Below, piece by piece: positions 52,504 to 62,792 of a stretch of 64,000 nt of DNA. The DNA comes from Herbaspirillum sp. meg3 (GTDB lineage Bacteria > Pseudomonadota > Gammaproteobacteria > Burkholderiales > Burkholderiaceae_D). Each line of letters starts with the position of its first letter. Positions within the stretch are counted from its first letter, which is position 1. Location: positions 2,294,001 to 2,358,000 of the forward strand of contig NZ_CP022736.1 in assembly GCF_002257565.1 (NCBI RefSeq), read 5' to 3'. The notes beneath the pieces were generated by a model. It searched no databases and was not told the DNA's origin. It saw only the letters and a program-made list of their open reading frames with translations. The translations under genes were made by a program, and so were the position numbers.

Positions 52504-53120
52504 TCCGCGTCTTTCATGTATTTCGACAGGAACAGGCTCTGCGCGATGATAAAGGCAAACATCAGGCCCATGGTGCCGAACATCTTGAAATTGACCCAGG
52601 TATCGATGGCGTAATTGAAAGCCACATAGAGATTAAGCAAGCCCATCACCACGAAGAAAATCGACCACGCCAGATTCAGCTTGCCCCAGATCGGTTCAGG
52701 CAGAGAAACTTGTTTTTCCATCATCACGCGCACCAGGTTTTTCTTTACAAAAACTTGACTGATGATCAAGGCGGCGGCGAAGCACCAGTACAGAATGGTC
52801 GGCTTCCACTTGATGAAGGTATCGTCGCGGAAATAGATCGTCGCGCCACCGAAGACGACGATGATGGCCAAAGACACCCACAGCATGCCGTCGACTTTCT
52901 TGCGGCGCGCCAGCAGATAGCCGATCTGTGCGAGCGAGGCGACGATGGCGACGGCCGTTGCAAGCAGGATAGGTGCCAGCGTCGGTGTCACGGCACCGCC
53001 GGACATGAAGCCCGACAGATACTGCGACACCAGACCCTGAGCGGCATCGGTATGACCTTCACCCCATTTGAAAACACCAAAAAAGAGTAGAACAGGAAAG
53101 AGGTCGAACAAAAACTTCAT
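52500..53120 (-). CDS. yciB: Septation protein A / inner membrane-spanning protein YciB
   Basis: A 206-residue inner-membrane protein with about five helices. It starts MKFLFDLFPVLLFFGVFKW, the YciB hallmark, and carries WKPTILYWCFAAAL and the terminal FIIAQSLFLSKYMKDAE. YciB affects cell envelope synthesis and septation in enterobacteria and Shigella. It has an extra insert at about 24-45 (DAAQGLVSQYLSGFMSGGAV). Overlaps bolA by 4 bases. Confidence 0.94.
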   Translation of the reverse strand: MKFLFDLFPVLLFFGVFKWGEGHTDAAQGLVSQYLSGFMSGGAVTPTLAPILLATAVAIVASLAQIGYLLARRKKVDGMLWVSLAIIVVFGGATIYFRDDTFIKWKPTILYWCFAAALIISQVFVKKNLVRVMMEKQVSLPEPIWGKLNLAWSIFFVVMGLLNLYVAFNYAIDTWVNFKMFGTMGLMFAFIIAQSLFLSKYMKDAE

Positions 53121-53199
53121 CGGTTAAGTCTTTTCAAAAGATTGCGGACATTGCTCGGACAACTATTGTTCGGACAACATCGCGCAGAAAATCAGGTTA

Positions 53200-53598
53200 T
53201 CAGGTCGCCGGATCAAACCGCAGCGAGGCGGAATTGATGCAGTATCGCAAGCCCGTCGGCGGCGGACCATCAGGGAACACGTGTCCCAGATGCGCATCAC
53301 AGACGTTGCAGACGATTTCGGTACGAATCATGCCATAACTTTTGTCCACGATCTCGCGGACATTCGCCGGATCAAGCGCTTTGAAATAGCTGGGCCAGCC
53401 GCAGCCGGAGTCAAATTTCGTGTCCGATGCAAACAGGGGGGTGTTGCAGCATACGCAGGTGTAGATGCCCGCTTCATGATGATCCCAGAATTTACCCGTA
53501 AAGGCCCGCTCAGTAGCCGCGTGGCGGGTCACCTGATATTCCATCGCATCCAGTTGGGCACGCCATTCGGCGTCGGTTTTTTGGACTTTGGCAGTCAT
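53200..53598 (-). CDS. msrB: Peptide-methionine (R)-S-oxide reductase
   Basis: A 132-residue MsrB that reduces Met-R-sulfoxide in proteins. Two CxxC pairs bind structural zinc (Cys48/Cys51 and Cys97/Cys100). The catalytic Cys120 lies in RYCINSASLRF and a possible resolving Cys66 in SGCGWPS. I chose the ATG at 53598 (MTAKVQKTD). It lacks a signal peptide, so it is cytosolic. It stands upstream of yciB in the same direction. Confidence 0.95.
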   Translation of the reverse strand: MTAKVQKTDAEWRAQLDAMEYQVTRHAATERAFTGKFWDHHEAGIYTCVCCNTPLFASDTKFDSGCGWPSYFKALDPANVREIVDKSYGMIRTEIVCNVCDAHLGHVFPDGPPPTGLRYCINSASLRFDPAT

Positions 53599-53704
53599 GC
53601 TGATGCTCCGTGGTAAGAGTGGAAAATAGAATGTAAAAAATTGTTTGATACTGACCGGCGGCATAGATTAGTCGTTCAGAGGCGCCCGATCTTACGTTTT
53701 GCGC

Positions 53705-55210
53705 TTATGAGGAGCAGCTCACCTCAAGATGGCTGGCCCAGTCAGGCGGCAGGTCGGCGTATTTGTCGTGCTCCGGCTGCTCGTCAAAAGGCCTGCGCAA
53801 GATTTCTTGCAGCTTGGCGACTTCAGAGAAGTCCTTGTTCTGCGCCTTGTCGATAGCGACTTGTGCCAGGTAATTCCGTAGCACGTATTTGGGGTTGCTT
53901 GCGTCCATTGCAAGTTTCCTCGGTGCATCCTGGCTGTTTTCCTGCTGCAGGCGGGCGCGGTATTGTTCGGCCCAGGCGTCGAAAGCAGGCCGTTCGATAA
54001 ACAGATCGCGCAATGGTTCATCGCCGGCGTTACCGCCGGCTTGCAGGTCGCTGAGACGGCGGAAGAACAGCGTGAAATCGACATGGCCGGCTTGCAGGAT
54101 GGCAAACATGGATTCGAACAGTTTATCGTCGTCCGGCTGATGTGTTGTCAGCCCCAGTTTGCTGTGCAGCAAGGCGTCGTTTCTGGCGGCGAATTGCGCT
54201 TCGTATTGCGACAACGCGGCTTCGGTATCTTCCACGCTGCCGATCAGCGGCAACAACGCCTGTCCCAGTGCAAAGCAATTCCACTGACCGATGCGAGGCT
54301 GCATCTGGTACGCATAGCGGCCTTGCTGGTCGGTATGGTTGCAGATGTGGCGCGCGTCGAAGGCTTCCATGAATCCGAACGGACCGTAGTCCAGCGTCAG
54401 CCCGAGGATGGACATGTTGTCGGTATTCATCACGCCGTGCATGAAACCAACCGCTTGCCAGTGCGCCATCAGGTGAGCGGTGCGGCGCGTCACTTCCGCC
54501 AGCAGTTCGCGATAAGGATTTTCGGTGCCGAGAAATTCAGGGTAAAAATTGGCAATGACGTTGTCCGCCAGCAGTTTCAGTTCGTCGTGGCGTTTGTTGT
54601 AATACCAATGCTCAAAGGAACCGAAGCGGATGAAGCTGGGCGACATGCGGGTCACGACCGCAGTGGTTTCCATGGTTTCGCGGCGGACTTGCTGATCCGA
54701 CCCGGTCACGGCTAGTGCGCGTGTGGTTGGAATACCCAAGCCGGCCATTGCTTCGGAACACAGAAATTCCCTGATCGATGAGCGCAACACGGCGCGGCCA
54801 TCGCCCATGCGCGAATAAGGCGTCTGACCGGCGCCTTTGAGTTGCAATTCCATCCGGCCACCGCCACGCGCCGGCAGATCGCCGAGCAGAATCGCGCGGC
54901 CGTCGCCAAGCTGACCTGCCCAGACACCAAACTGATGGCCGGAATACACTGCCGCCAGCGGCTTGGAGTCGCGTGCAATGGTGTTGCCGGTAAAGACGTC
55001 GACGAAGCTGCTGCTGTTCGCCATCGCAGGATCGAGTCCGATCAACGCTGCCGCATCAGTGCTGATGCCAACCAGATAGGGCGCACGCAGAGGCGTCGGC
55101 TGCAAGTGCGTGTAGAACGCCGGCGGCAGTTCTGCAAATGCATTGCCGAAGGGAAGCAATGCTGCGGCATCGTCGGTGCTGGTGTCTGGCGTGGAGGCTG
55201 GAGAATTCAT
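53705..55210 (-). CDS. selO: Protein adenylyltransferase SelO (YdiU family)
   Basis: A 501-residue pseudokinase that transfers AMP from ATP to protein Ser, Thr or Tyr. Family motifs: VYSGHQFGVWAGQLGDGRA, the GGGRMELQLKGAGQTPYSR region with the ATP-binding Lys, and HGVMNTDNMSILGLTLDYGP with the metal-binding Asn/Asp. It ends in SCSS without the selenocysteine of animal SelO (a Cys stands two residues before the end). I chose the ATG at 55210. Confidence 0.94.
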   Translation of the reverse strand: MNSPASTPDTSTDDAAALLPFGNAFAELPPAFYTHLQPTPLRAPYLVGISTDAAALIGLDPAMANSSSFVDVFTGNTIARDSKPLAAVYSGHQFGVWAGQLGDGRAILLGDLPARGGGRMELQLKGAGQTPYSRMGDGRAVLRSSIREFLCSEAMAGLGIPTTRALAVTGSDQQVRRETMETTAVVTRMSPSFIRFGSFEHWYYNKRHDELKLLADNVIANFYPEFLGTENPYRELLAEVTRRTAHLMAHWQAVGFMHGVMNTDNMSILGLTLDYGPFGFMEAFDARHICNHTDQQGRYAYQMQPRIGQWNCFALGQALLPLIGSVEDTEAALSQYEAQFAARNDALLHSKLGLTTHQPDDDKLFESMFAILQAGHVDFTLFFRRLSDLQAGGNAGDEPLRDLFIERPAFDAWAEQYRARLQQENSQDAPRKLAMDASNPKYVLRNYLAQVAIDKAQNKDFSEVAKLQEILRRPFDEQPEHDKYADLPPDWASHLEVSCSS

Positions 55211-55350
55211 GAAAAGAAGGTGGGGGTGCACATGACAGCTGAAAGCGCCATTTTGACAGAGAAGCGACGATCCCATAGGATCGCGCTGCTTTTTGCGGCA
55301 TCATGCTTTTCTGATCAGGCGGCATCACAACAAATCACGATAGGGAATAC

Positions 55351-55920
55351 ATGAAAGCAGACAAGCAACTTCGCCGGTTAAGCATAGTAAGCATGGCAGT
55401 CGCGTTGGCGGCGATCTGCATGGTGACCAATGCCCTCGCTGCAGATGCCGTAGCGCCGGCTGCAGCGTCTGCTTTGCCGGCCTATGCGCCGGTCAAGGCG
55501 CAAGTCTGCTCCGACTGCAAGATCAACGTCCCGGCCGGGATGATTCCTCAGCGTGGCGTGGTTCTCTCCAATGGCAGTTTTGCCACGCCGGTCGGCTATT
55601 GGGAAATGGTCGACATCGATCAGCGCAAGATGACCCGCTTCATCACTCAGCTCAATGCCTCGACACACAAACTGGATGTGGTGCAAAGCCGCACAGTGCC
55701 CTTGAGCGATGGCGATGTCGCTGCGGTGATTGAACTGGCGAACGCGGTGTGGCGTTTTCCGCAGAAACTGCCTGCAGAGCAGGCAACCGATGTTGTCTGG
55801 GGTGTGGATTTGTTCGATGGTGCCGTCGCCAGAAAGGAATTCGGCGTTGGGCAAGTACAAGGAGACGGCGCCAATCTGAAGGCGGCGCTGGCGCAGATCT
55901 GGCAGCGTCTGGCGCGTTAA
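55351..55920 (+). CDS. Secreted protein of unknown function with CxxC
   Basis: A 189-residue protein whose N-terminal signal peptide (about residues 1-31) ends in NALA before ADAVAP. The mature domain has a CSDC pair at about residues 53-56, the stretch RGVVLSNGSFATPVGYWEMV, and an amphipathic C-terminus. It could be periplasmic with a redox or metal role, but I do not recognise the family. It has its own unit, divergent from selO and followed 197 bases later by the PLD-like gene. Confidence 0.7.
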   Translation: MKADKQLRRLSIVSMAVALAAICMVTNALAADAVAPAAASALPAYAPVKAQVCSDCKINVPAGMIPQRGVVLSNGSFATPVGYWEMVDIDQRKMTRFITQLNASTHKLDVVQSRTVPLSDGDVAAVIELANAVWRFPQKLPAEQATDVVWGVDLFDGAVARKEFGVGQVQGDGANLKAALAQIWQRLAR

Positions 55921-56117
55921 ATCATTTTGCTGTGTGCTTTGCCGGCAGTCGAAATCTGACCGGCTTTTTCGCTTAATACACTTCCCCCTTGAACAGGGCA
56001 ATCTTCTTCTCGTCATTGTCCGGTCATATGGTGGCGCTACTTTGCTATGCAGGAAGTTCTGCAGGGCAGCGCGTCGCAGGTTTCTGATCATCGGATGGCC
56101 TCGGATAGGAGATGTGC

Positions 56118-57893
56118 ATGCAAAATGCCGTAGCGTTCGCCGACAACGACGTTGTCGTGATTGCATGGAGTTATGGCCGCAAGCTGCCCGGGTGCATGGG
56201 CTTCGCGGTGTATCGTATCGACGCCAAAGGCAAGGAGACGGCGCTGCCTTCGATGGCCGTGTTTCCCGGTACGAAACGCCAGCCTGCGCAGACCACCGCA
56301 CAGTTTCCGATTCAAAAGTTCTATTGGAAAGATCCCTACGCCCGTCTGATCGCCGGCAAAGAAAGTCGTACCTTCCGCTACAAGATCGTGCCGCTGGAGG
56401 GCAAGCCGGGAAGCCTGATGCCGATGCGCGTCGGCTTTGCCATCTCCAATGAAGTCACGCTGAGTCCGCAGGTCGCACCGGATTTGCAGGCTTACTTCAA
56501 TCGCGGCCTGATTTCGACACAACGCGTCTCACGTGCCATGGATGGCCATCCTGACAAGGAAAGTCTGCTGAGCATGGTGGCGCAGCCCGGCAACGCCATG
56601 CGCAAGAGCCTGGCGGGCGACATGATCGCCGCCTTGCTGGACTTTGTGGCGCGCGCTGGCAACGGCAAGGGTGGCACACTGTACGCAGCCTTGTACGAAC
56701 TGGGCGACGACGAGCTGATCAGCGCACTGGAGAAAGCCGGCAAAAAACTGCACCTGATCCTTTCGAATCCCAAAGCCAGCGACCAGCAAAGCGCCAGCGG
56801 CATCACCGACGGCAACGACGCCTCGCGCAAGCGCCTGCGCAAGACGGCTGGCACTCTGATCGATCGCATGGTGGCGTCCAACCACATCGCGCATAACAAG
56901 TTTCTGGTCTATGTGGATGCCAAGGGCAAGCCGAAGGCCGTCTTGTTCGGCTCGACCAACTGGACGTCGACCGGCCTGTGCACGCAGACCAACAACACCA
57001 TCGTCGCCGACGACACCGTGTTGGCAAAACGCTATCTCGACTACTGGAACCAACTTGCGGCCGATACCGAAGCCGCAGGGGACAACGCCAAGGCCTTGCA
57101 GGGAGCGAAGCTGCGCGCCTGGGACGCCAAGCCGAAAGTGATCATGCAAGCCGACAGTTCTACCGTGACCAGCTGGTTTTCTCCGAATACGCCCAAAGCG
57201 CGTGGACGTTCACGAACCAACGAAGCGCGTCCGCCCGATATGGAAGAGCTTGCCACACTGATTGCCGGCGCCCAGCATGCGGTGCTGTTTCTGGCGTTCT
57301 ATCCGGGTACGCCCAGCATCGTCAACTGGGTAGCTGAGGCACAGTTGACCAATAAGGATCTCTTCGTGCGCGGTTGCGTTACCAATCCATCCACAGCGGC
57401 AGGCTTTCTGTATGAGCTGCAGGGCGTGGAGCAGCCCAAGCGCAAGAAGGGCGATCCGCCGGGGAAGCAGGATCCGCGAGTGATTTCCGCCAAGGCACTG
57501 ACGTCTGTGGTACCCAGCGGCTGGCAGAAGGAAATCCTCTCAGCCGGTTTCGCCGTTACGCATGACAAGATCGTGGTTATCGATCCGTTTTCCGACAACT
57601 GCGTCGTCGCGACCGGTAGCCACAATCTCGGCTACAAGGCGTCTTACGACAACGACGACAATCTTGCCATCTTCAAAGGACAGCAAGCGCTGGCGCAGGC
57701 TTATGCGACGCACGTTCTTGATATCTATGACCACTTCTCATGGCGTTGGATGGTGCAGGAAAAAGGACAGAAGGCCGCTGACACCATGCTAAGCGTCAAG
57801 CCCGACGAGTGGCAGAGCAAATATTTTGGGGATAAAGGAGAAATTCGTTCGGCGCAGTTGCGGTTCTGGCTGGGAGCCGTGCCGGTTACGCGT
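56118..57893 (+). CDS. Phospholipase D-like phosphodiesterase with N-terminal beta domain
   Basis: A protein of 592 residues with two PLD half-sites. The first is HNK at 259-261 with GSTNWTS (Asn281). The second is HDK at 482-484 with GSHN (Asn503). Both have the His-x-Lys core and the downstream Asn of the superfamily. The first 130 residues look like a beta-rich domain (VVIAWSYGRKLPGCMGFAVYR). No signal peptide. I chose ATG 56118 because AGGAG lies 6 bases before it. PLD-like enzymes include lipases, nucleases and effector or defence proteins; nothing here decides which. Neighbours give no clue. Confidence 0.85.
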
Positions 57894-57959
57894 TAGGAAG
57901 ATGTGGATAAACGAAGGTAAATTGCGCCCGGCTGAAGCGCCGGGCGCGAAAGATGACGA

Positions 57960-59276
57960 CTATTTATTGACCAGCTTTGCCGGCACCGCCAGCGTCAGCA
58001 GTCCGCCCAGGAGCAGCGAGCCCGCGAGCACATACATGCCCATGTTGGTGCTTTGGGTGGCATCCTTCAACCAGCCGACCAGATACGGGCTGACGAAACC
58101 GGCCAGATTGCCCAGCGAGTTGATCAGCGCGATACCGGCAGCCGCAGCCGTACCGCTCAGGAAAGCGGTCGGCAGGCTCCAGAACAGCGGCAACGTGGTC
58201 AGAATACCGACCGCAGCCAAGGTCAGCGAGGCCATCGCCAGCAGTGTGTTGTGGTCATACACGGTGCTGAACAGCAGACCCACGCAACCGAGGAAAGCCG
58301 GGATTGCAACGTGCCAGCGACGCTCGCGCTGCTGGTCGGCGCTGCGTCCGATCATGATCATCGCAATGGCCGCGATCGCATAAGGAATCGCCGTCAGCAA
58401 ACCGATGTTGAGCGGATCGCTCACGCCGGTCGTCTTGATGATGGTCGGCAGCCAGAAGCTCACGCCATACAGGCCCATCACGAAGCAGAAATAGATGATC
58501 GCGCTCAGCCAGACCTTGCCGTCGGCGAACATCTGGCCCAGCGACACTTCAGTCTTGTCGGCTTGTTCTTGTGCGATTTGGGATTCCAGCAAGCGCTTTT
58601 CATCTTCGCTCAGCCAGTCTGCATCGCGAACGCGATCCTTCAGATAAAAGATCACGACCACGCCCAGCACCAGCGAAGGAATCGCTTCCAGGATGAACAT
58701 CCATTGCCAGCCGGCCAGGCCGTGCACACCTGGGAAGGCATGCATGATCCAACCCGACAGCGGGCCGCCGATCACGCCCGAAATCGCGATACCTGTCATG
58801 AACAAGGCTGTGATCTTGCCGCGGCGATGCGACGGATACCAGTAGGTCAGGTACAGAATCACGCCAGGGAAGAAGCCGGCTTCAGCCACACCCAGCAAGA
58901 AGCGCATGACGTAGAACATTTCAGGCGTCGTCACGAAAATCATCGCGCCGGAAATGATGCCCCACGTGATCATGATGCGAGCGATCCAGAGGCGTGCTCC
59001 GACCTTGTGCAGGATGATGTTGCTGGGGACTTCGAAAATGAAATAGCCGATAAAGAAAATACCGGCGCCGAGACCATAGATTGTTTCGCTGAACTTCAGG
59101 TCTTGCAGCATTTGCAGCTTGGCGAACCCGACGTTGACGCGGTCCAGATAGGACGCGACATAGCAGAGAAACAGCAGAGGAAGCAGACGCCATGTGACCT
59201 TGGAAAAGGTCGCTTCTTCAAACGATACATTGTTGCCGGGCGACGCGGCAATGCCTTGTGCTGGGGTATACGACAT
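57960..59276 (-). CDS. MFS transporter, anion:cation symporter (ACS) type
   Basis: A 438-residue major facilitator with 12 predicted helices. ACS hallmarks include FLCYVASYLDRVNVGFAKLQ, GYFIFEVPSNIILHKVGARLW and PGVILYLTYWYPSHRRGK. Relatives import galactonate, glucarate, tartrate, phthalate or related acids. TGGAG precedes the ATG. It follows the SDR/ALDH genes in the same direction, with 217 bases between it and the SDR, so it may import their substrate and have its own promoter. Confidence 0.92.
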   Translation of the reverse strand: MSYTPAQGIAASPGNNVSFEEATFSKVTWRLLPLLFLCYVASYLDRVNVGFAKLQMLQDLKFSETIYGLGAGIFFIGYFIFEVPSNIILHKVGARLWIARIMITWGIISGAMIFVTTPEMFYVMRFLLGVAEAGFFPGVILYLTYWYPSHRRGKITALFMTGIAISGVIGGPLSGWIMHAFPGVHGLAGWQWMFILEAIPSLVLGVVVIFYLKDRVRDADWLSEDEKRLLESQIAQEQADKTEVSLGQMFADGKVWLSAIIYFCFVMGLYGVSFWLPTIIKTTGVSDPLNIGLLTAIPYAIAAIAMIMIGRSADQQRERRWHVAIPAFLGCVGLLFSTVYDHNTLLAMASLTLAAVGILTTLPLFWSLPTAFLSGTAAAAGIALINSLGNLAGFVSPYLVGWLKDATQSTNMGMYVLAGSLLLGGLLTLAVPAKLVNK

Positions 59277-59400
59277 GTCTCACTCCATACGTATTAAAAA
59301 TGGATCAGTCTTGTTGTTATGAAAATCCAGTCTCTCTGGACTGGATTTATTTAAGTACTGATTACTGTGGTTCTTCTTTTTTTATTGCAGCGTGATTATA

Positions 59401-59415
59401 GACACAAATTTTGTC
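59401..59415. promoter_or_regulatory. Candidate operator upstream of the MFS gene
   Basis: GACACAAATTTTGTC is a near-perfect 15-base palindrome (one mismatch) about 125 bases upstream of the MFS start. It may bind the FadR/GntR regulator of the cluster; no identical copy was found upstream of the other cluster genes. Confidence 0.4.
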
Positions 59416-59493
59416 GATTTAATGTAAAGCGGCTCGTCACTGACAAAACCCTGACAAGCAGTCTGTCAGCGCGACTAGATCCTCGTCACTGCT

Positions 59494-60252
59494 TTACACG
59501 CAGCGACCGCCATCTACTTCAAGACACGTGCCCGTAATGAACGACGCTTCGTCCGAACCCAGATACAGGCAGGCGTTGGCGATGTCGTCCGGCGTCGAGA
59601 AGCGGCCCAGTGGAATCGTCGCGGTAAACTTTTTACGGTTTTCCGGGGTATCCGGCACGCCCATGAACTCCGTCAGCAGGCCGGTTGCAGAAATCACAGG
59701 ATTGACGCAGTTGACGCGGATGTTGTCCGGGCCGAGCTCTGCCGCCATCGATTTGCTGGTTGTGATAACCGCGCCCTTGCTGCCGTTGTACCAGGTCAGG
59801 CCCGGACGCGGACGGATGCCTGCGGTCGATGCGATGTTGATGAAGGCGCCGCCGCCAACCTTGCGGAAGTACGGCACGAAGGTCTTGGCGCTCAGGAAGA
59901 TGCTCTTGACGTTGATTGCGTAGATGCGCTCGAACTCGTCTTCTCCCACTTCCAGCATCGGGCGGTTGCGGTGCGTGGTGCCGGCGTTGTTGACGACGAT
60001 ATGCAAGCCGCCGAAAGCATCCAGCGCAGCTGCCAGCATGGCTGCCATGTCGGCGCTCTTGGACACGTCTGACTTGATGAAGCGCGCCTGCCCGCCGGCA
60101 GCGTTGATCTCATCGGTGACGCGCTTGCCGGACGCTTCATTGATGTCTGCCACCAGAACGCGGGCGCCTTCGCGTGCATAGCTCTTGGCGATGCCTTCAC
60201 CGAAACCTGAACCTGCACCGGTCACGATGGCTACTTTGTCTTTCAATCGCAT
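59494..60252 (-). CDS. SDR-family NAD(P)-dependent oxidoreductase
   Basis: A 252-residue classical short-chain dehydrogenase. The cofactor motif TGAGSGFGEG is at 11-20. NNAG (about 88-91), Ser142, Tyr155 and Lys159 of the YNGSK motif form the active site. VADINEASG after strand 2 places Asp at the position that prefers NAD(H). Typical for sugar, polyol or hydroxy-acid oxidation. AAGGAG precedes the ATG. It lies 30 bases downstream of the aldehyde dehydrogenase and is co-transcribed. Confidence 0.92.
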   Translation of the reverse strand: MRLKDKVAIVTGAGSGFGEGIAKSYAREGARVLVADINEASGKRVTDEINAAGGQARFIKSDVSKSADMAAMLAAALDAFGGLHIVVNNAGTTHRNRPMLEVGEDEFERIYAINVKSIFLSAKTFVPYFRKVGGGAFINIASTAGIRPRPGLTWYNGSKGAVITTSKSMAAELGPDNIRVNCVNPVISATGLLTEFMGVPDTPENRKKFTATIPLGRFSTPDDIANACLYLGSDEASFITGTCLEVDGGRCV

Positions 60253-60282
60253 GTCTTCTCCTTGTGGTGTTGAATGTTTTTT

Positions 60283-61716
60283 TTAATCGTGTTTGATGGC
60301 AATGGTCTTCAGGACCGTGAAGCCGTATAGCGCCTCGAAACCTTTTTCACGTCCATGACCGCTGGCCTTGACGCCGCCGAAAGGCAACTCCACGCCACCG
60401 CCTGCGCCATAGTTGTTGATGAAAACCTGCCCGCTGCGGATCGCGCGCGCCAGACGCATCTGACGCCCGCCGTCGCGTGTCCAGACACTGGCAACCAGGC
60501 CGAAATCGGTGCCGTTGGCCAGACGAATGGCATCGGCTTCATCTTCAAACGGCATGGCCGCCAACACGGGGCCAAACACTTCTTCCTGCGCCAGACGATG
60601 CTGAAACGGTACGTCGCGCAGCAAGGTCGGCGCCTGATAAAAACCACCGGCAGGCGCACCATCGGCGATGCGTCCTTGCGCGACGACCGGGATCTTGCTG
60701 TCGGCCGCTTCGCGCAGGAAGCCGGCCACGCGCTCTTGCTGTGTCTTGCGGATCAGCGGGCCGCAGTCGAGATCCATGGCGGCAGAGCCGACACGCAGTT
60801 TGCCGAAGGCGGCGCCGACGCGTTCCAGCACTTGCTCATACGCACTGCGCTGAACCAGCAGGCGACTGCCGGCGGAGCAGGTTTGTCCCGCGTTCTGCAC
60901 GATGGCGTTGACGATGACCGGCAGCATGGCATCAAAATCGGCATCGGCGAACACCACCTGCGGCGACTTGCCGCCCAGTTCCAGCGTGACCGGCGTGTGA
61001 TTTTCTGCGGCAGCGCGCACCACGATCTTGCCGACGTTGGGCGAGCCGGTAAACGACACGTGATCGACGTCGCGATGTTTGACCAGCAGGTCACCGGCTT
61101 CATGACCGTAGCCGGTGACGATATTGAGCACGCCCTCGGGGAAGCCGACTTCTGCCGCCAGCTCCGCCACGCGCAACAACGACAGGCAGGCATCTTCCGC
61201 CGGCTTGACCACACAGGTATTGCCTGCTGCCAGCGCACCGCCCACGCAGCGGCCGAAGATCTGCATCGGATAATTCCACGGCACGATATGGGCGGTGACG
61301 CCATGCGGCTCGCGCAGGGTCAGTACGGTGTAACCGGTCTGATATGGGATGGTTTCGCCATGCAGCTTGTCGGCTGCACCGGCATAGAACTCGAAGTAGC
61401 GTACGATCGCGGCCGCATCGGCGCGTGCCTGCTTGAAGGGTTTGCCGCAGTCGCGGGCTTCCAGTTGTGCCAGTTCTTCCTGATGCTCCGCCAGTTTTTG
61501 CGACAGCTTCATCATCAGGCGGCTGCGGTCAGCGGCGCTGGTGCGGCTCCAGACGTTGTCGTAAGCCTTGCGCGCGGCTTGCACGGCGGCGTCGATGTCT
61601 GCGGCATTGCCGCGTGCCAGCGATTCAAACACCTGGCCATCGGACGGATCGGTGACGGGAATGCTTTCGCCGGACGATGGTGCGGTCCAACGGTTGTTGA
61701 TGAAGTGCTGTTTCAT
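60283..61716 (-). CDS. NAD(P)-dependent aldehyde dehydrogenase
   Basis: A 477-residue aldehyde dehydrogenase. Catalytic residues are Asn148 in IVPWNYP, Glu246 in ELGGKSPQ and Cys280 in GQTCSAGSRL. It ends GHGREKGFEALYGFTVLKT. Length and motifs fit betaine-aldehyde, gamma-aminobutyraldehyde or lactaldehyde-like enzymes; I cannot tell the substrate. It sits between two SDR genes in one transcription unit. Confidence 0.93.
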   Translation of the reverse strand: MKQHFINNRWTAPSSGESIPVTDPSDGQVFESLARGNAADIDAAVQAARKAYDNVWSRTSAADRSRLMMKLSQKLAEHQEELAQLEARDCGKPFKQARADAAAIVRYFEFYAGAADKLHGETIPYQTGYTVLTLREPHGVTAHIVPWNYPMQIFGRCVGGALAAGNTCVVKPAEDACLSLLRVAELAAEVGFPEGVLNIVTGYGHEAGDLLVKHRDVDHVSFTGSPNVGKIVVRAAAENHTPVTLELGGKSPQVVFADADFDAMLPVIVNAIVQNAGQTCSAGSRLLVQRSAYEQVLERVGAAFGKLRVGSAAMDLDCGPLIRKTQQERVAGFLREAADSKIPVVAQGRIADGAPAGGFYQAPTLLRDVPFQHRLAQEEVFGPVLAAMPFEDEADAIRLANGTDFGLVASVWTRDGGRQMRLARAIRSGQVFINNYGAGGGVELPFGGVKASGHGREKGFEALYGFTVLKTIAIKHD

Positions 61717-61735
61717 GATTTCGAAGTCCCTTTAT

Positions 61736-62542
61736 CTACATGGCAATCGACATGCCGCCGTCTACGTAGAGAACATGTCCATTGACGTAGGAGGCAGCGT
61801 TGGAAGCGAGAAAAACGGCGGCGCCGGCAATTTCAGCGGGCTGCGCCCAGCGACCCAGCGGCGTGCGCGTGGCGAAGTGAGCATTGATTTTGGGATCGGC
61901 AATAGCGGCTGCATTGGCTTGCGTCGCCACGCCACCCGGTGCAATCGCGTTGCTGGTGATACCCAGCGGGCCGTATTCGGCGGCAAGGGCGCGCATCATG
62001 CCGGTCAGACCTGCCTTGGCGCCGGTGTAGACTGCGTCGCCCGAGCGCGCGATCTGGCCCGCAATCGAAGTGACAGTAATCAGACGGCCGCTTTTGTTGG
62101 GCACCATCAGGCGCGCCGCTTCACGCGACAACGTGTAGCCCGCGATCAGGTTGGTTTCCAGCATGGCGTGAATTTCATCGTCGCTGAATTCCAGCAGGGG
62201 TTTGCGATTGCGCACGCCGGCGTTGTTGACGAGGATATCGAGGCGGCCGTGTTGGGTGGCGATCTGTGCAAAGGCGGCCTTGACGGCGGCTTTGTCCGTC
62301 ACGTCGAAGGCGAGGGCGCTGGCGGACAGGCCTTGTGCGGTCAGGTTTTGCACCGTGCTTGCCAGCGTGTCGGCGTTGCGGCCGTTGAGGATCACGTGCG
62401 CGCCGCTGCCTGCCAGTGCACGCGCAATTTCCAGTCCGATATCGCGCGCGGCGCCGGTGATGAGGGCGATCTTTCCGCTCAGAGAGAACTGCTGCAGATA
62501 GGACTGTGTATTCGGAGTATTCGGATTTTGCGGCTGATTCAT
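61736..62542 (-). CDS. SDR-family oxidoreductase, gluconate 5-dehydrogenase-like
   Basis: A 268-residue classical SDR. The dinucleotide motif GAARDIG is at 30-36. Catalytic Ser159, Tyr172 and Lys176 (YTGAK) follow. FSLSGKIALITGAARDIGLEIARALA resembles gluconate 5-dehydrogenase and related polyol dehydrogenases, with Asn54-Gly-Arg56 in the region that would favour NADP. I chose the ATG at 62542 (MNQPQNP). It is the first gene of the SDR-ALDH-SDR unit. Confidence 0.9.
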   Translation of the reverse strand: MNQPQNPNTPNTQSYLQQFSLSGKIALITGAARDIGLEIARALAGSGAHVILNGRNADTLASTVQNLTAQGLSASALAFDVTDKAAVKAAFAQIATQHGRLDILVNNAGVRNRKPLLEFSDDEIHAMLETNLIAGYTLSREAARLMVPNKSGRLITVTSIAGQIARSGDAVYTGAKAGLTGMMRALAAEYGPLGITSNAIAPGGVATQANAAAIADPKINAHFATRTPLGRWAQPAEIAGAAVFLASNAASYVNGHVLYVDGGMSIAM

Positions 62543-62792
62543 GGTTGGCTTCGATAAACAATGGACGGCAAAAGATATCACCGTCGCAGCCATCGGGCCG
62601 GACCGTTTGTCTCCTGTCGTTTTTGTTTTTTGGACAATGGTCGGGAAGTCCGCCACCGTCTCGCTTGGCTTTCAATGTATGTTGCTGATTAAAAGATGTC
62701 AACTAATATTACTACTTGTGCAGGTGCGACATATTGCAAGAAGGGGCATAAGGCCTGCTTATGGCCGGGCCGGAAATCGGCTACCATGCGCA

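Noticed and set aside
52500..53598. Frameshift between bolA, yciB and msrB
   Set aside because: The frames overlap by the normal ATGA coupling and all three proteins are full length.
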